From Verrucomicrobiota bacterium (lineage in GTDB: Bacteria; Verrucomicrobiota; Verrucomicrobiia; Chthoniobacterales; UBA10450), in assembly GCA_003218975.1 (NCBI GenBank), contig QHPD01000008.1, positions 1 to 45,051 of the forward strand: DNA of 45,051 bases. The letters are read 5' to 3'. This document shows positions 25,113 through 33,650 of the stretch, piece by piece; positions within the stretch are counted from its first letter, which is position 1, and each line of letters starts with the position of its first letter. The notes under the pieces were generated by a model. That model had not been told where the DNA came from. It saw only the letters and a list, made by a program, of their open reading frames with translations, and searched no databases. The position numbers and the translations under genes are program-made.

Positions 25113-25772
25113 CTACCCAGTTCCAGGTTTTTTCTTGCCTGCCGGTGATCCTTTAGGCGAACTCGCTGGTGATGGTGGCGGAGTCAATGGCATACGCTCC
25201 GCTTGCTTCTGTTCTACGCGCTGTTTCCGGGCTTTCGCCTCCTGATTGTTGGGATCCAGTTTCAAAACTTTCTCCGTATCCGCCATCGAATTTTGAACGT
25301 CGTCTTTTACCTCGTAAACATAGGCGCGATAGTTCAAGTAGCGCGTTTCGTTCGGTTTGAGCTTAATCAGCTCGGAATAATCGGCCAACGCTTTGTCGTA
25401 ATCATACATCTTCATTTCCACGGCGGCGCGTTGCTCGTAAATCCGCGGGTCCTTCGCCTCGATTTTGATCGCCTCAGTGTAATCCTGGATAGCCTCCTGA
25501 AACTGCTGGTTTTTCGCGAAGGCGTATGCGCGCCGTTGATAGACGGCGGCGAGCTCATCCGTGTATTTGTGGTCCAGATTCGTGGCTTTGCGAAGAAGTT
25601 CGACGGCCTTGTCCAAGTCCTGGTTCTTGGCAGCCTCCGCGCCTTCTCGCGCAAGTCTGTTCGCTTCGCTGCTGCCTTGCGCTTTGGCGGCTTTGCTGCC
25701 TTGGGCATAGGCGAATTGGCACGTGCAAGTCACAAGGCCGATTATCACCGTGAGAGCTAAAGATTTTTTCAT
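25113..25772 (-). CDS. Secreted TPR-repeat protein, 219 aa
   Basis: Residues 1-23 (MKKSLALTVIIGLVTCTCQF AYA) are a signal peptide. Four TPR-like units follow between about 35 and 180: NRLAREGAEAAKNQDLDKAV, AAVYQRRAYAFAKNQQFQEA, PRIYEQRAAVEMKMYDYDKA and TRYLNYRAYVYEVKDDVQNS. The C-terminus is a Pro/Ser/Lys-rich tail. TPR proteins of this size are periplasmic scaffolds for protein contacts. It begins about 70 bases after the stop of the gene at 25845 on the same strand, so it may be co-transcribed. Confidence 0.85.
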   Translation of the reverse strand: MKKSLALTVIIGLVTCTCQFAYAQGSKAAKAQGSSEANRLAREGAEAAKNQDLDKAVELLRKATNLDHKYTDELAAVYQRRAYAFAKNQQFQEAIQDYTEAIKIEAKDPRIYEQRAAVEMKMYDYDKALADYSELIKLKPNETRYLNYRAYVYEVKDDVQNSMADTEKVLKLDPNNQEAKARKQRVEQKQAERMPLTPPPSPASSPKGSPAGKKKPGTG

Positions 25773-25844
25773 GGTTTCTATTGGACGTTGATCTCTCTAG
25801 ACAATTCGAAACTGATCCTGCAAACAGTTGGCCGCAAGCATTCT

Positions 25845-26699
25845 TTACGTTTGTTCCGGGGAAGGCGCTTGCTCGATATCGATCCTCGGCTCGGGCTCGG
25901 TTGCAGCCGATTCAATCGCTCCGGGCTCGTCCACGCGCGTGATCCGCAGCGCGTGCCCGGTAGTCTCGTCAATTTCGATCAGCGCGCCGCGAAGCCTGAC
26001 TTCGCCGCTGGCCACCGGAAATGAGGCCGGAAGGTTCGAGACGAAGCGGTTCATGATCGGCTCGATGGTTCGCCCGAGAATGGAATTCACCGGACCGCAC
26101 ATGCCCGCGTCGCACATGAACGCTGTGCCACCGGGAAAGATTTGTTCGTCGGCTGTCTGAACATGCGTATGCGTGCCGATGACAGCCGACACTTTGCCAT
26201 CGAGAAACCGGCCCATCGCAATTTTCTCGCTAGTGGTCTCGCCATGCGCATCGACAATAATATTTGGCGTTTCTGCGCGTATTTTCGCCACTGCTGTTTC
26301 CATCGCGCGAAACGGATTCTCTAAAATCGGTTGCATAAAAGTGCGCGCCTGGACGTTGATCACGCCGACTTTGCCCTTGGCCGTATCCAGCACGATCGAC
26401 CCATTCCCCGGCGCGCCATCGGGATAATTCAACGGACGCAGCAGGCGCGGCTCTAGATCGAGGAATGGCACAATCTCTTTTTGGTCCCAAATATGATCCC
26501 CGGTGGTGACGACGGAGACGCCTGCCCGCAAAAGATCAATGGTAATCTTCCCTGTTATTCCGCGACCGCCGGCAGCGTTTTCGCCGTTCACGATGACAAA
26601 ATCCAAAGCGTATTTCTCTTTCAGCTCGGGCAGCCGGGCGATCACTGCCGTGCGTCCCGGCTCGCCGACAACGTCGCCAAGAAAAAGAACGGTTAGCAT
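25845..26699 (-). CDS. YmdB/TIGR00282-family metallophosphoesterase, 284 aa
   Basis: All metal-site blocks of the family are present: LFLGDVVGEPGR, VIVNGENAAGGRGIT, VVTTGDHIWDQKE, IIVDAHGETTSEK and GTHTHVQTAD. The CDAGMCGPVNSILGR segment is also characteristic. Members hydrolyse 2',3'-cyclic nucleotides and use two metal ions; in Bacillus the relative YmdB affects biofilm and motility choice. The last 25 residues are an acidic tail outside the family domain. Cytoplasmic. Confidence 0.9.
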   Translation of the reverse strand: MLTVLFLGDVVGEPGRTAVIARLPELKEKYALDFVIVNGENAAGGRGITGKITIDLLRAGVSVVTTGDHIWDQKEIVPFLDLEPRLLRPLNYPDGAPGNGSIVLDTAKGKVGVINVQARTFMQPILENPFRAMETAVAKIRAETPNIIVDAHGETTSEKIAMGRFLDGKVSAVIGTHTHVQTADEQIFPGGTAFMCDAGMCGPVNSILGRTIEPIMNRFVSNLPASFPVASGEVRLRGALIEIDETTGHALRITRVDEPGAIESAATEPEPRIDIEQAPSPEQT

Positions 26700-26736
26700 T
26701 CTGGGACCATCGTATAAAAGGGGTTGAGACGTCGAT

Positions 26737-28107
26737 GTGAAAATTAATGACGAAATCCAAATCGCGAATGACGAATCAATGACAAATGACGAAGCTCGAA
26801 ACGTGACATTTCGTCATTCAGGCTTCGTCATTCTCTCGTCATTCGTCATTCGAGCTTCGTCATTTTTGCTCCTGGCGGTCTTTCCAAGGGCTGTTCAAGC
26901 GGCTGATAACATCAGCATCCTCGGCAGCAAACCGAAATGGAGCGTGCTCGAACACTATCAGGACACAATCACGCACGATGAGTTCGCGCATTTGATCAAC
27001 GATGTTTATTGCACCCACGGGCTCGCTCCCGATTTAATCGAAATAAACGAGAAGACTGCGCGGATTTTGACAAACCGCGAATCGCAAAAATTTTTCACGT
27101 TACGGTTTGCAGAGAACGACACCTTGTGCAAGCCAGTGCCGCGGCTTTGGCGCGTGGCGAACTCTCTGCCGCGCGCGAATCCCAAGAAGCCGCTCTCGGG
27201 TTTGCGCATCGCGCTCGATCCGGGTCATCTCGGTGGAAAATGGGCAAAGATGGAGGAGCGCTGGTTCCGGGTCGGGAATAGCCCGCCCGTAAGAGAAGGC
27301 GATCTCACGTTGAAAGTCGCGCGCATCCTCGCGCCCCAACTGCGAAGATTAGGCGCGAAAGTTTCTTTTGTCCGCAATAGCAGCGAGCCGATTACGCCGA
27401 AACGGCCGGACGATTTCAAGGACCTCGCTCGGAGAATTTTGATCAAGAACGGCGTGCCGCAGCCGCGGCCCGATGTTCTCGATCCAAATGATTCCGACAA
27501 AGAGAAAACGATTCGCTGGCAAAGCGAAATTTTATTCTACCGCTACAGCGAGATTCGTCGCCGGGCAGTGCTCGTGAACACGAAGCTGCATCCCGATCTC
27601 GTGTTGTGCTTGCATTTCAATGCCGAACCCTGGGGCGATCCGAACAGTCCGACATTGACCGATGCGAATCATCTTCATTTGCTCCTGAATGGCTCCTATT
27701 TGCAAGATGAACTGGAGCTGGATGACGAGCGTTTCGAGATGGTCCGGCGCCTTTTGAGCCGCGCTTATGATCAGGAATTGCCGCTCGCCGATGCCATCGC
27801 GACCGCGATGGCAAAGGAAACGCAATTGCCGCCGTACCAGTATCCGACCACGAATAGCACCACCAAAGTCGGCAGCAGCGGTTATGTTTACGCGCGCAAC
27901 CTGCTGGCAACCCGACTGTATCGTTGTCCGGTCGTTTACTGCGAGCCGTACGTCATGAACAGCAACGACGTTTTCGCCCAGATCCAAGCTGGCGATTACG
28001 ATGGAACGCGTAGCGTCAATGGCCGGGAGCGCAAAAGCATTTTTCGCGAATACGCTGACGGCGTCCTCGATGGGTTAATTGAACATTATTCGAAAGCGCG
28101 AAAGTGA
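26737..28107 (+). CDS. N-acetylmuramoyl-L-alanine amidase (Amidase_3-like), 456 aa
   Basis: The catalytic domain spans about 150-450. It has the zinc-binding His in RIALDPGHLGGKWAKMEE, a Glu in PVREGDLTLKVARIL, the second His in LVLCLHFNAEPWGD and late conserved segments (VGSSGYVYARNLLA, CPVVYCEPYVMNS). It would cleave the amide between MurNAc and the stem peptide in the periplasm. The apparent signal peptide, HSGFVILSSFVIRASSFLLL then AVFPRAVQA, is encoded by an inverted repeat at 26750-26866. The start is uncertain: GTG at 26737, or ATG at 26779 (MTNDEARNV). There is a large insertion between the zinc ligands compared with minimal amidases. Confidence 0.8.
   Translation: MKINDEIQIANDESMTNDEARNVTFRHSGFVILSSFVIRASSFLLLAVFPRAVQAADNISILGSKPKWSVLEHYQDTITHDEFAHLINDVYCTHGLAPDLIEINEKTARILTNRESQKFFTLRFAENDTLCKPVPRLWRVANSLPRANPKKPLSGLRIALDPGHLGGKWAKMEERWFRVGNSPPVREGDLTLKVARILAPQLRRLGAKVSFVRNSSEPITPKRPDDFKDLARRILIKNGVPQPRPDVLDPNDSDKEKTIRWQSEILFYRYSEIRRRAVLVNTKLHPDLVLCLHFNAEPWGDPNSPTLTDANHLHLLLNGSYLQDELELDDERFEMVRRLLSRAYDQELPLADAIATAMAKETQLPPYQYPTTNSTTKVGSSGYVYARNLLATRLYRCPVVYCEPYVMNSNDVFAQIQAGDYDGTRSVNGRERKSIFREYADGVLDGLIEHYSKARK
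26750..26866. repeat. ATGACGAA/TTCGTCAT inverted repeat forming the start of the amidase gene
   Basis: AATGACGAAGCTCGAA (26785-26800) is the exact reverse complement of TTCGAGCTTCGTCATT (26849-26864). Around them are many shorter AATGACGAA and TTCGTCATT units. It is a dispersed palindromic repeat of the kind common in large environmental genomes. It overlaps codons of the amidase gene. Confidence 0.8.
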
Positions 28108-28113
28108 TTCTTC

Positions 28114-28176
28114 TGTAACGGCGGTCTCCGACCGCCGTTCTATATTGGATTCGGCGCTCACAGAGCGCCGCTACAG
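28114..28176. repeat. Paired CTACA hairpin repeat overlapping the aroB stop
   Basis: TGTAA leads into ACGGCGGTC TCC GACCGCCGT (perfect 9-base arms). This is followed by GGCGCTC ACA GAGCGCC and GCTACAG. Read leftwards, the final CTACAG gives CTG TAG, the last codon and stop of aroB. The element sits between two convergent genes and could also act as a bidirectional terminator. Confidence 0.75.
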
Positions 28177-29244
28177 TTGTTTCACTGCTTCCCGGATATC
28201 CTCCATCGTCACATCTGCCGAGACATGCGCTGAACCAATTCGCGGTGTCACAACAAAACGAACCCTCCCGCCTTTGAATTTTTTGTCGTGCGGCAGCGCG
28301 TCAAAAATTTTCTGGCGTGGAAAATTTAGCGGTAATTGCGTTGGCAAATCGAATCGCCGCAGAAGATCGACAATGGCATCGCGCTGAGCCGGTGACAGCC
28401 CGGCTTTTTTTATGGAGACCGTGCAGGCTGCGACGATTCCGAGACTGAGTGCTTCGCCGTGCAGGAACTCGCGATAATCTCCGGCACGCTCGATCGCGTG
28501 TCCCACGGTGTGGCCGAAATTGAGAATTGCTCGTTCGCCACTGCGATCGCGCTCGTCTTTCTCCACAATCTTCGATTTTAACTCGATGTTGCGACGAATG
28601 AGTTGTTGTAGGGCAGGCGCCCCGCTGGCCTTCCACTCTTGAAGCGTGTCGAATATTTTCGCGTCGGCGATAATGGCATGCTTAATGATCTCAGCGAGGC
28701 CTTGGTTGAATTCGCGTCGTGGTAGCGTTTCTAAAACATTGAGATCGTCAATCACAAGCGACGGGTGATGAACCGCGCCGATCAGGTTCTTGCCGTCGCG
28801 CGTGTTCACTCCGGTTTTTCCACCGATTGAGCTGTCCACCATCGACAGCAGCGTCGTGGGGATTTGGACGTGTGGAATCCCGCGATGATAAATCGCCGCG
28901 ACGAACCCCGACATATCGCCGATCACTCCGCCCCCCAGCCCAACGACGAACGATTGTCGATCCAGCCCCGCCGCGATCATCTGATCGCAAATCGCGCCGG
29001 CTTGCTCGAGCGTCTTCGATTTCTCGCCTGACGGAATCGTGATCAGCGTCGGCTGAAATCCGGTCGATGTTAAAATCCTGCTGATGCGATCAGCAAACAG
29101 CGGAGCGACCGCGGCATCGGAGATGATCGTGCAGCGTGAAGCGCGCAACCGCTTCTTTATCAGCTCGCCGGCGTTGGCCAGCAACCCTGACCCGATGATC
29201 ACATCATGCCGCCACGGACCGGCTCGCACTTCAATCGAGATCAC
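28171..29244 (-). CDS. aroB: 3-dehydroquinate synthase
   Basis: A 357-residue enzyme of the shikimate pathway that converts DAHP to 3-dehydroquinate using NAD and a metal ion. The NAD-binding segments are IPSGEKSKTLEQAGAICDQM and VVGLGGGVIGDMSGFVAAIY. Metal ligands lie in LAEIIKHAIIAD (Glu), ILNFGHTVGHAIE (His) and FLHGEALSLG (His). It starts at GTG (29242-29244) and overlaps the end of the pseudopilin frame by 14 bases. The stop TAG comes from the repeat at 28114-28176. Length is normal. Confidence 0.95.
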   Translation of the reverse strand: MISIEVRAGPWRHDVIIGSGLLANAGELIKKRLRASRCTIISDAAVAPLFADRISRILTSTGFQPTLITIPSGEKSKTLEQAGAICDQMIAAGLDRQSFVVGLGGGVIGDMSGFVAAIYHRGIPHVQIPTTLLSMVDSSIGGKTGVNTRDGKNLIGAVHHPSLVIDDLNVLETLPRREFNQGLAEIIKHAIIADAKIFDTLQEWKASGAPALQQLIRRNIELKSKIVEKDERDRSGERAILNFGHTVGHAIERAGDYREFLHGEALSLGIVAACTVSIKKAGLSPAQRDAIVDLLRRFDLPTQLPLNFPRQKIFDALPHDKKFKGGRVRFVVTPRIGSAHVSADVTMEDIREAVKQL

Positions 29245-29533
29245 GCAACGATGTATACGGGCTCCAGCGCTGAGCTGCCCATGGGTCGCTTGCTACTGGA
29301 CGTAACTGCGACATCCACGACGCGCCAGATGAAAACAAGTTGTTGTCGTTATCGCTCGAGTAACTTTCGGTCGCGAGTCCGATCTGGCGCAGATTGTTCA
29401 TGTCTTGCGTTATTGTCGCGCGTTCCAAAGCGGAGATGTAGATGGGGTAGGCAAATGACGCTAGAATAACAAGAAACGCAATGAGGATGATGAACTCCAT
29501 CAACGTGAAACCGCGCACGAAGTTTCTAGTCAT
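29231..29533 (-). CDS. Type II-style pseudopilin, truncated, 100 aa
   Basis: The N-terminus MTRNFVRGFTLMEFIILIAF has the prepilin peptidase site (G followed by FTLME) and continues in a hydrophobic helix to ASFAYPIYISALERA. The helical part goes on with MNNLRQIGLATESYSSDND and SWMSQLRP, typical of verrucomicrobial pseudopilins, which are normally about twice this length or more. After LRP the sequence loses its family look (ASDPWAAQRWSPYTSLRDLD) and stops just inside aroB. The globular domain is missing, so it is probably a truncated relic. The prepilin leader is short and basic as expected. Confidence 0.7.
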   Translation of the reverse strand: MTRNFVRGFTLMEFIILIAFLVILASFAYPIYISALERATITQDMNNLRQIGLATESYSSDNDNNLFSSGASWMSQLRPVASDPWAAQRWSPYTSLRDLD

Positions 29534-29651
29534 TGAGTTGGACAGCTAGCACGCCACGATAATGGTCTTGCTCGAGGTATGAAAGCCAAAATCGAAGTAG
29601 ACTCGCGGAAGATTCCTTGACAAAGTATCTCCAAATTTGCGTATGTAAGCC

Positions 29652-30104
29652 ATGCCCGACCCAGTTGACCCGAACCAACCAACGTCTCCACCGCCACCAC
29701 CGCCAAGTCCCGAACCCGAGACCGGCGCGAAATCCCAATCGACCGGTTTGCCTTCGAATGTGGCTGCAGCCATCGCCTGCATTCCACTGATCGGCGGCAT
29801 CATTTTTTATATCTTGGAGAAGCGAGACAGCTTTGTCCGCTTTTATGCCATGCAATCGATCATCTTTGGCTGCGCGTGGTTCTTGTTCAATATTGTCTCA
29901 GCTGTTGTGCATGCGGTGTTCGGCGCGATTCCAGGGATCGGCGGCATACTGGTATTTTTCTGGGCAATCATTGCAGCGCTAGTTCATCTAGTGTTCTTGG
30001 TGATCATGATCATCACCATTGTGAAAGCATTCACCGGCGTGCGCTGGGAGATTCCGTACATCGGGCCGATTGCGCGCAAACAATTGGAAGGCGGCGCAGT
30101 TTGA
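29652..30104 (+). CDS. DUF4870-like/Tic20-like membrane protein, 150 aa
   Basis: Residues 1-33 are a Pro-rich cytoplasmic leader (PTSPPPPPPSPEPETGAKSQ). Then come membrane helices: NVAAAIACIPLIGGIIFYIL, FVRFYAMQSIIFGCAWFLFN, IPGIGGILVFFWAIIAALVH and LVFLVIMIITIVKAFTG. The FVRFYAMQS motif and the IPYIGPIARKQ end match the small DUF4870/Tic20-like family, whose function is unclear. It converges on holA with a 16-base gap. Confidence 0.8.
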   Translation: MPDPVDPNQPTSPPPPPPSPEPETGAKSQSTGLPSNVAAAIACIPLIGGIIFYILEKRDSFVRFYAMQSIIFGCAWFLFNIVSAVVHAVFGAIPGIGGILVFFWAIIAALVHLVFLVIMIITIVKAFTGVRWEIPYIGPIARKQLEGGAV

Positions 30105-30120
30105 AAATGTGGGATCGGCC

Positions 30121-31281
30121 TTAGTGCCGCGACAATCGGGACACTGAGGTCCCTCCCACATTGCTTTCTCCAAGCAATTTCACCACGACTTCGGTTAAAA
30201 TGAGTTCGTGATCGAGCTGCGTGGTAACGAGTTGGAGATTCGCTTCTAGGCAGGCTTGCATGGCCGCGATCAACTGCGTGGTCTCGAACCGATGGGCATG
30301 TTGCGCCGCAATCCCCAGGGCGTAGGCGTTGATCGAGCCGTCTTTCCTGCGCGGCAAATGCTCCGTTGCCTCAGCAGGCAAACGGTTGATTGTCGAGATA
30401 AATTGAAACGGCAACTGCGGACGCGGGAGGCGATGGCGTTTCACCAAATCTTTGGTCAGCAACAAATTTCGGATGGTCGGAACGATCGCGACAAACAAGA
30501 TGCCAATGGCGCTTTCGCCTTGATCCAGCAAACGCCGCACAAGAGTGAGCGCGAGTTCGAGATCGCGTATCGCCAGGGCGTTGCTCAGCTCGAAAATGAC
30601 GCCTGCGCGTGAAAGCGGCACGATTTCCCGCACAAGATCGACATGAACTGCGCGGTCTTTTCCCAGAAAGATATCGATCTTCTCCAGCTCGTTCTCGATC
30701 TGCCGTGTGTCGCCGCCGGTGAGCAACACGAACAAATCGAGCGCATCCTCATCGAATTGGAGTTTTCTTTTTTTGGCGCGCCGCCGGACAATTTCGGTCG
30801 CTTCTTCCTCCCAGCCACTGCGGCCGGAATCGAGCCGATCAAAAACCTGTATCTCCGCTCGTTTGACCAGCGTCTTGTAAAACCCACGCCGTTTGTCCAC
30901 TTCGGTAGCGCTGACCAAGAACGTAAGCTCAGACCCCAGACCGCTCTCGAGCAAATCAGATAATTCTTCCAGAACCGATTGAACGCTCGCGGCGCGGCCG
31001 ATCGCATTGTCGCCGAGAAAATTCGCGTTCTTCAACCACACTACTTTTGTGCTGCCGAAAAAAGGCAACGTTTGCAGCGCCTCGATTGTGGATCTAATTC
31101 GCGCGGCTGCCTGCTCGGCATTATCTGCGGCGCCATCGATCAGTTCCAACCCGAAATCGCCTGCATCCCGGGGCGTCAATTTTTGCGCCAGCTCCACGGC
31201 AACGCGTTTCACTTCCGCTTCGTCCGAGCCGACGACGGCATAGATATTCGCGGCCGCGGTTGGCGCTTTCGTCTTGGGCAT
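30121..31281 (-). CDS. holA: DNA polymerase III, delta subunit
   Basis: A 386-residue protein of the clamp loader. The N-terminal AAA+-like domain (NIYAVVGSDEAEVKRVAVEL), the middle region (LPFFGSTKVVWLKNANFLGD, LTFLVSATEVDKRRGFYKTL) and the C-terminal helical collar (LLTGGDTRQIENELEKIDIF, ALTLVRRLLDQGESAIGILF) are all in family order. The delta subunit opens the beta clamp and lacks ATPase motifs, as here. Length slightly exceeds the E. coli protein. Cytoplasmic. Confidence 0.9.
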   Translation of the reverse strand: MPKTKAPTAAANIYAVVGSDEAEVKRVAVELAQKLTPRDAGDFGLELIDGAADNAEQAAARIRSTIEALQTLPFFGSTKVVWLKNANFLGDNAIGRAASVQSVLEELSDLLESGLGSELTFLVSATEVDKRRGFYKTLVKRAEIQVFDRLDSGRSGWEEEATEIVRRRAKKRKLQFDEDALDLFVLLTGGDTRQIENELEKIDIFLGKDRAVHVDLVREIVPLSRAGVIFELSNALAIRDLELALTLVRRLLDQGESAIGILFVAIVPTIRNLLLTKDLVKRHRLPRPQLPFQFISTINRLPAEATEHLPRRKDGSINAYALGIAAQHAHRFETTQLIAAMQACLEANLQLVTTQLDHELILTEVVVKLLGESNVGGTSVSRLSRH

Positions 31282-31355
31282 CGGTGATTTCTTCGCATGG
31301 CGGAGCCGCCCTTACAAGATTGCGCACATGGCAGGAACGATGCGGTGCGCCGTCC

Positions 31356-31387
31356 GGTCAACGCAGCGCGTTGACCCCTACCCTACA
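31356..31387. repeat. CTACA hairpin repeat overlapping the uvrB stop
   Basis: GGTCAACGC AGC GCGTTGACC (perfect 9-base arms) followed by CCTACCCTACA. On the minus strand the CTA at 31383-31385 is the TAG stop of uvrB. It lies between holA and uvrB. Confidence 0.75.
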
Positions 31388-33599
31388 CGCGCGAGCGGCG
31401 GCGGCCGGCGTTGCGCGAATATTTTACCGGCCTTCGTCTCGGCTCGATTTTCGCGAGGCCCGTACCGCTTTTCACTTCCATAATTTGATCTCGCAACAGC
31501 GCTGCGCGCTCGAATTCCAGATTCGCGGAAGCCTCTTGCATCTCTTCTTCCAGTTCGCGTAGCAACTCCGTGACATTGAAATCGCCGCCCGCTTCGCGGA
31601 TCACGGATGCCTCGATCGCGCGTCCGCGCAAAATGGTATGCAGACTTTCCTGGACGGCGCGCCGGACCGTTTGCGGTGTAATGCCGTGCTTTTCGTTGTA
31701 ATCCATCTGCTTAGCGCGGCGGTATTCGGAGATCGACATCAGCGCTTGCATGCTTTGCGTGACTTGATCGGCGAAGAGCACTACTTCGCCGTTTACATGC
31801 CGCGCGGCACGACCCGCGGTTTGGATGAGGGAGGTCTGGCTGCGCAGGAAACCTTCCTTGTCCGCATCCAGAATGCAGACCAGGGAAACTTCGGGAAGAT
31901 CGAGACCTTCACGAAGCAAATTGATTCCGACGAGAATGTCGAAATCGGCTGCGCGAAGGCCGCGCAAGATTTCGACGCGCTCGATCGCGTCGATGTCGCT
32001 ATGCAAGTAGCGCACTTTCAATCCGACATCTCGCAGGTAATCGGCCAGATCTTCGGCGGTTCGTTTCGTCAGTGTCGTTATCAGTACTCGCTCGCCTTTT
32101 TCCACACGCTCACGGCAAAGTTCGATCGTATCATCGATCTGATGCTTCAACGGCTTTAACGTGATTTTCGGATCGAGAAGGCCGGTGGGCCGAATGATTT
32201 GCTCTGCGATGAGCGGCGCGCCCGCCGTGTGCACATCGAATTTTTCCGGCGGCTCGTCGGTCGGAGAGATCGGTTGTAGCCGCGGTCGTTGACCGCGGCC
32301 GACGTCAGCGACGCCGGCTACAGCAAACGGCACGAGTTCATCTTCGCCGATCCGCTGTCGTCTATGCGGGATGTATGTTTTGTTCCCGACAAAGCTGTTT
32401 TGAATCTCGAATTCAGCCGGTGTGGCGCCCACATAGATGATTTGGTTCGTCATCTTCATGAACTCATCGAAATTAAGCGGGCGATTGTCGAGCGCACTGG
32501 GCAAACGAAATCCATATTCAACCAGCACCGTTTTGCGCGAGCGGTCGCCTTCGTACATGCCACCGATCTGCGGGATGGTGGCATGCGATTCATCGATCAC
32601 GGTGAGAAAATCGTTCGGGAAAAAGTCGATAATCGTGTACGGCTTTGAACCCGGTGGGCGTCCCGATAAATGACGTGAATAATTTTCGATCCCGTTGCAG
32701 AAGCCCATTTCCTGCAACATTTCCAAATCGTATTCGGTGCGCATCCGGAGCCGCTGCGCCTCGAGTAATTTGTTTTGCGATTCCAGTTCGACGATGCGTT
32801 GCTCAAGCTCTTCGCGAATGGTGCTCAGCGCCCGATTCAATTTATCTGCTGGCGTAACGAATTGTTTGGCTGGATAAAATGTGATCACGCTGAGTGATTC
32901 GTGCGCGTGACCCGTCAACGGATCGAACTGGGTGATCGCCTCGATTTCGTCGCCAAGAAATTCGAGCCGGACTCCTTCTTCATCGGCGCTGCCCGGATAA
33001 ACTTCGACCACGTCGCCCCGGACGCGGAACCTGCCCCTCCCAAAATTCACGTCGTTACGCTCGTATAACATGTCGATCAAACGGCCAAGCACGGCTTCGC
33101 GCGAGATCTGTTGCCCGCGTTTTACAGTCAGCAGCATCTGTAAATAATCTTCCGGCGACGTGATGCCGTAGATGCACGAGACACTGGCGACCACGATTGT
33201 ATCCCGCCGCGAGAGAAGCGCGCTGGTGGCCGCCAACCGCAATCGCTCAATCTCTTCGTTAATCGAGGAATCCTTCTCGATATACGTGTCCGAACGTGGA
33301 ATGTAGGCCTCCGGCTGATAATAATCGAAGTAGCTGACGAAATATTCGACCGCGTTGTGCGGGAAGAACTGTTTGAACTCGGAATAGAGCTGCGCGGCGA
33401 GCGTCTTGTTGTGCGAAATGACGAGCGTGGGCCGATCCAGCGCCTGGATCACGTTGGCGATCGTGAACGTCTTGCCCGAACCGGTGACGCCGAGCAGCGT
33501 CTGATGCCGGTTGCCAGCCTCGACAGACTTAATCAGCTTGGCGATCGCCTGTCCCTGGTCGCCACGCGGTTTGTAGTTCGATTTGAGCTGAAACGGCAC
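31383..33599 (-). CDS. uvrB: Excinuclease ABC subunit B
   Basis: UvrB takes the damaged strand from UvrA and recruits UvrC in nucleotide excision repair. Present are the Walker A site ([18 protein letters not shown]), the beta-hairpin region ([20 protein letters not shown]), helicase motifs ([77 protein letters not shown]) and the C-terminal UVR domain ([20 protein letters not shown]). At 738 residues it is longer than usual. The excess is an insertion of about 65 residues between [10 protein letters not shown] and [12 protein letters not shown], part of which (about residues 426-442) is a CTACA hairpin repeat read in frame. The core motifs remain intact, so it is likely functional. Confidence 0.95.
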   Translation of the reverse strand: MPFQLKSNYKPRGDQGQAIAKLIKSVEAGNRHQTLLGVTGSGKTFTIANVIQALDRPTLVISHNKTLAAQLYSEFKQFFPHNAVEYFVSYFDYYQPEAYIPRSDTYIEKDSSINEEIERLRLAATSALLSRRDTIVVASVSCIYGITSPEDYLQMLLTVKRGQQISREAVLGRLIDMLYERNDVNFGRGRFRVRGDVVEVYPGSADEEGVRLEFLGDEIEAITQFDPLTGHAHESLSVITFYPAKQFVTPADKLNRALSTIREELEQRIVELESQNKLLEAQRLRMRTEYDLEMLQEMGFCNGIENYSRHLSGRPPGSKPYTIIDFFPNDFLTVIDESHATIPQIGGMYEGDRSRKTVLVEYGFRLPSALDNRPLNFDEFMKMTNQIIYVGATPAEFEIQNSFVGNKTYIPHRRQRIGEDELVPFAVAGVADVGRGQRPRLQPISPTDEPPEKFDVHTAGAPLIAEQIIRPTGLLDPKITLKPLKHQIDDTIELCRERVEKGERVLITTLTKRTAEDLADYLRDVGLKVRYLHSDIDAIERVEILRGLRAADFDILVGINLLREGLDLPEVSLVCILDADKEGFLRSQTSLIQTAGRAARHVNGEVVLFADQVTQSMQALMSISEYRRAKQMDYNEKHGITPQTVRRAVQESLHTILRGRAIEASVIREAGGDFNVTELLRELEEEMQEASANLEFERAALLRDQIMEVKSGTGLAKIEPRRRPVKYSRNAGRRRSRV
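32275..32323. repeat. CTACA hairpin repeat inserted in frame within uvrB
   Basis: TGTAG C, then CGCGGTC GTT GACCGCG, then GACGTC AGC GACG-CC with GGCTACAG at the end. The layout is the same two-palindrome unit as at 18566 and 28114. It is translated in the UvrB frame as [18 protein letters not shown] without creating a stop. Confidence 0.75.
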
Positions 33600-33650
33600 T
33601 TAACAATGTAATAGCGACTGTTGAAAATTCCCAGTGCCACACGCGGATGA

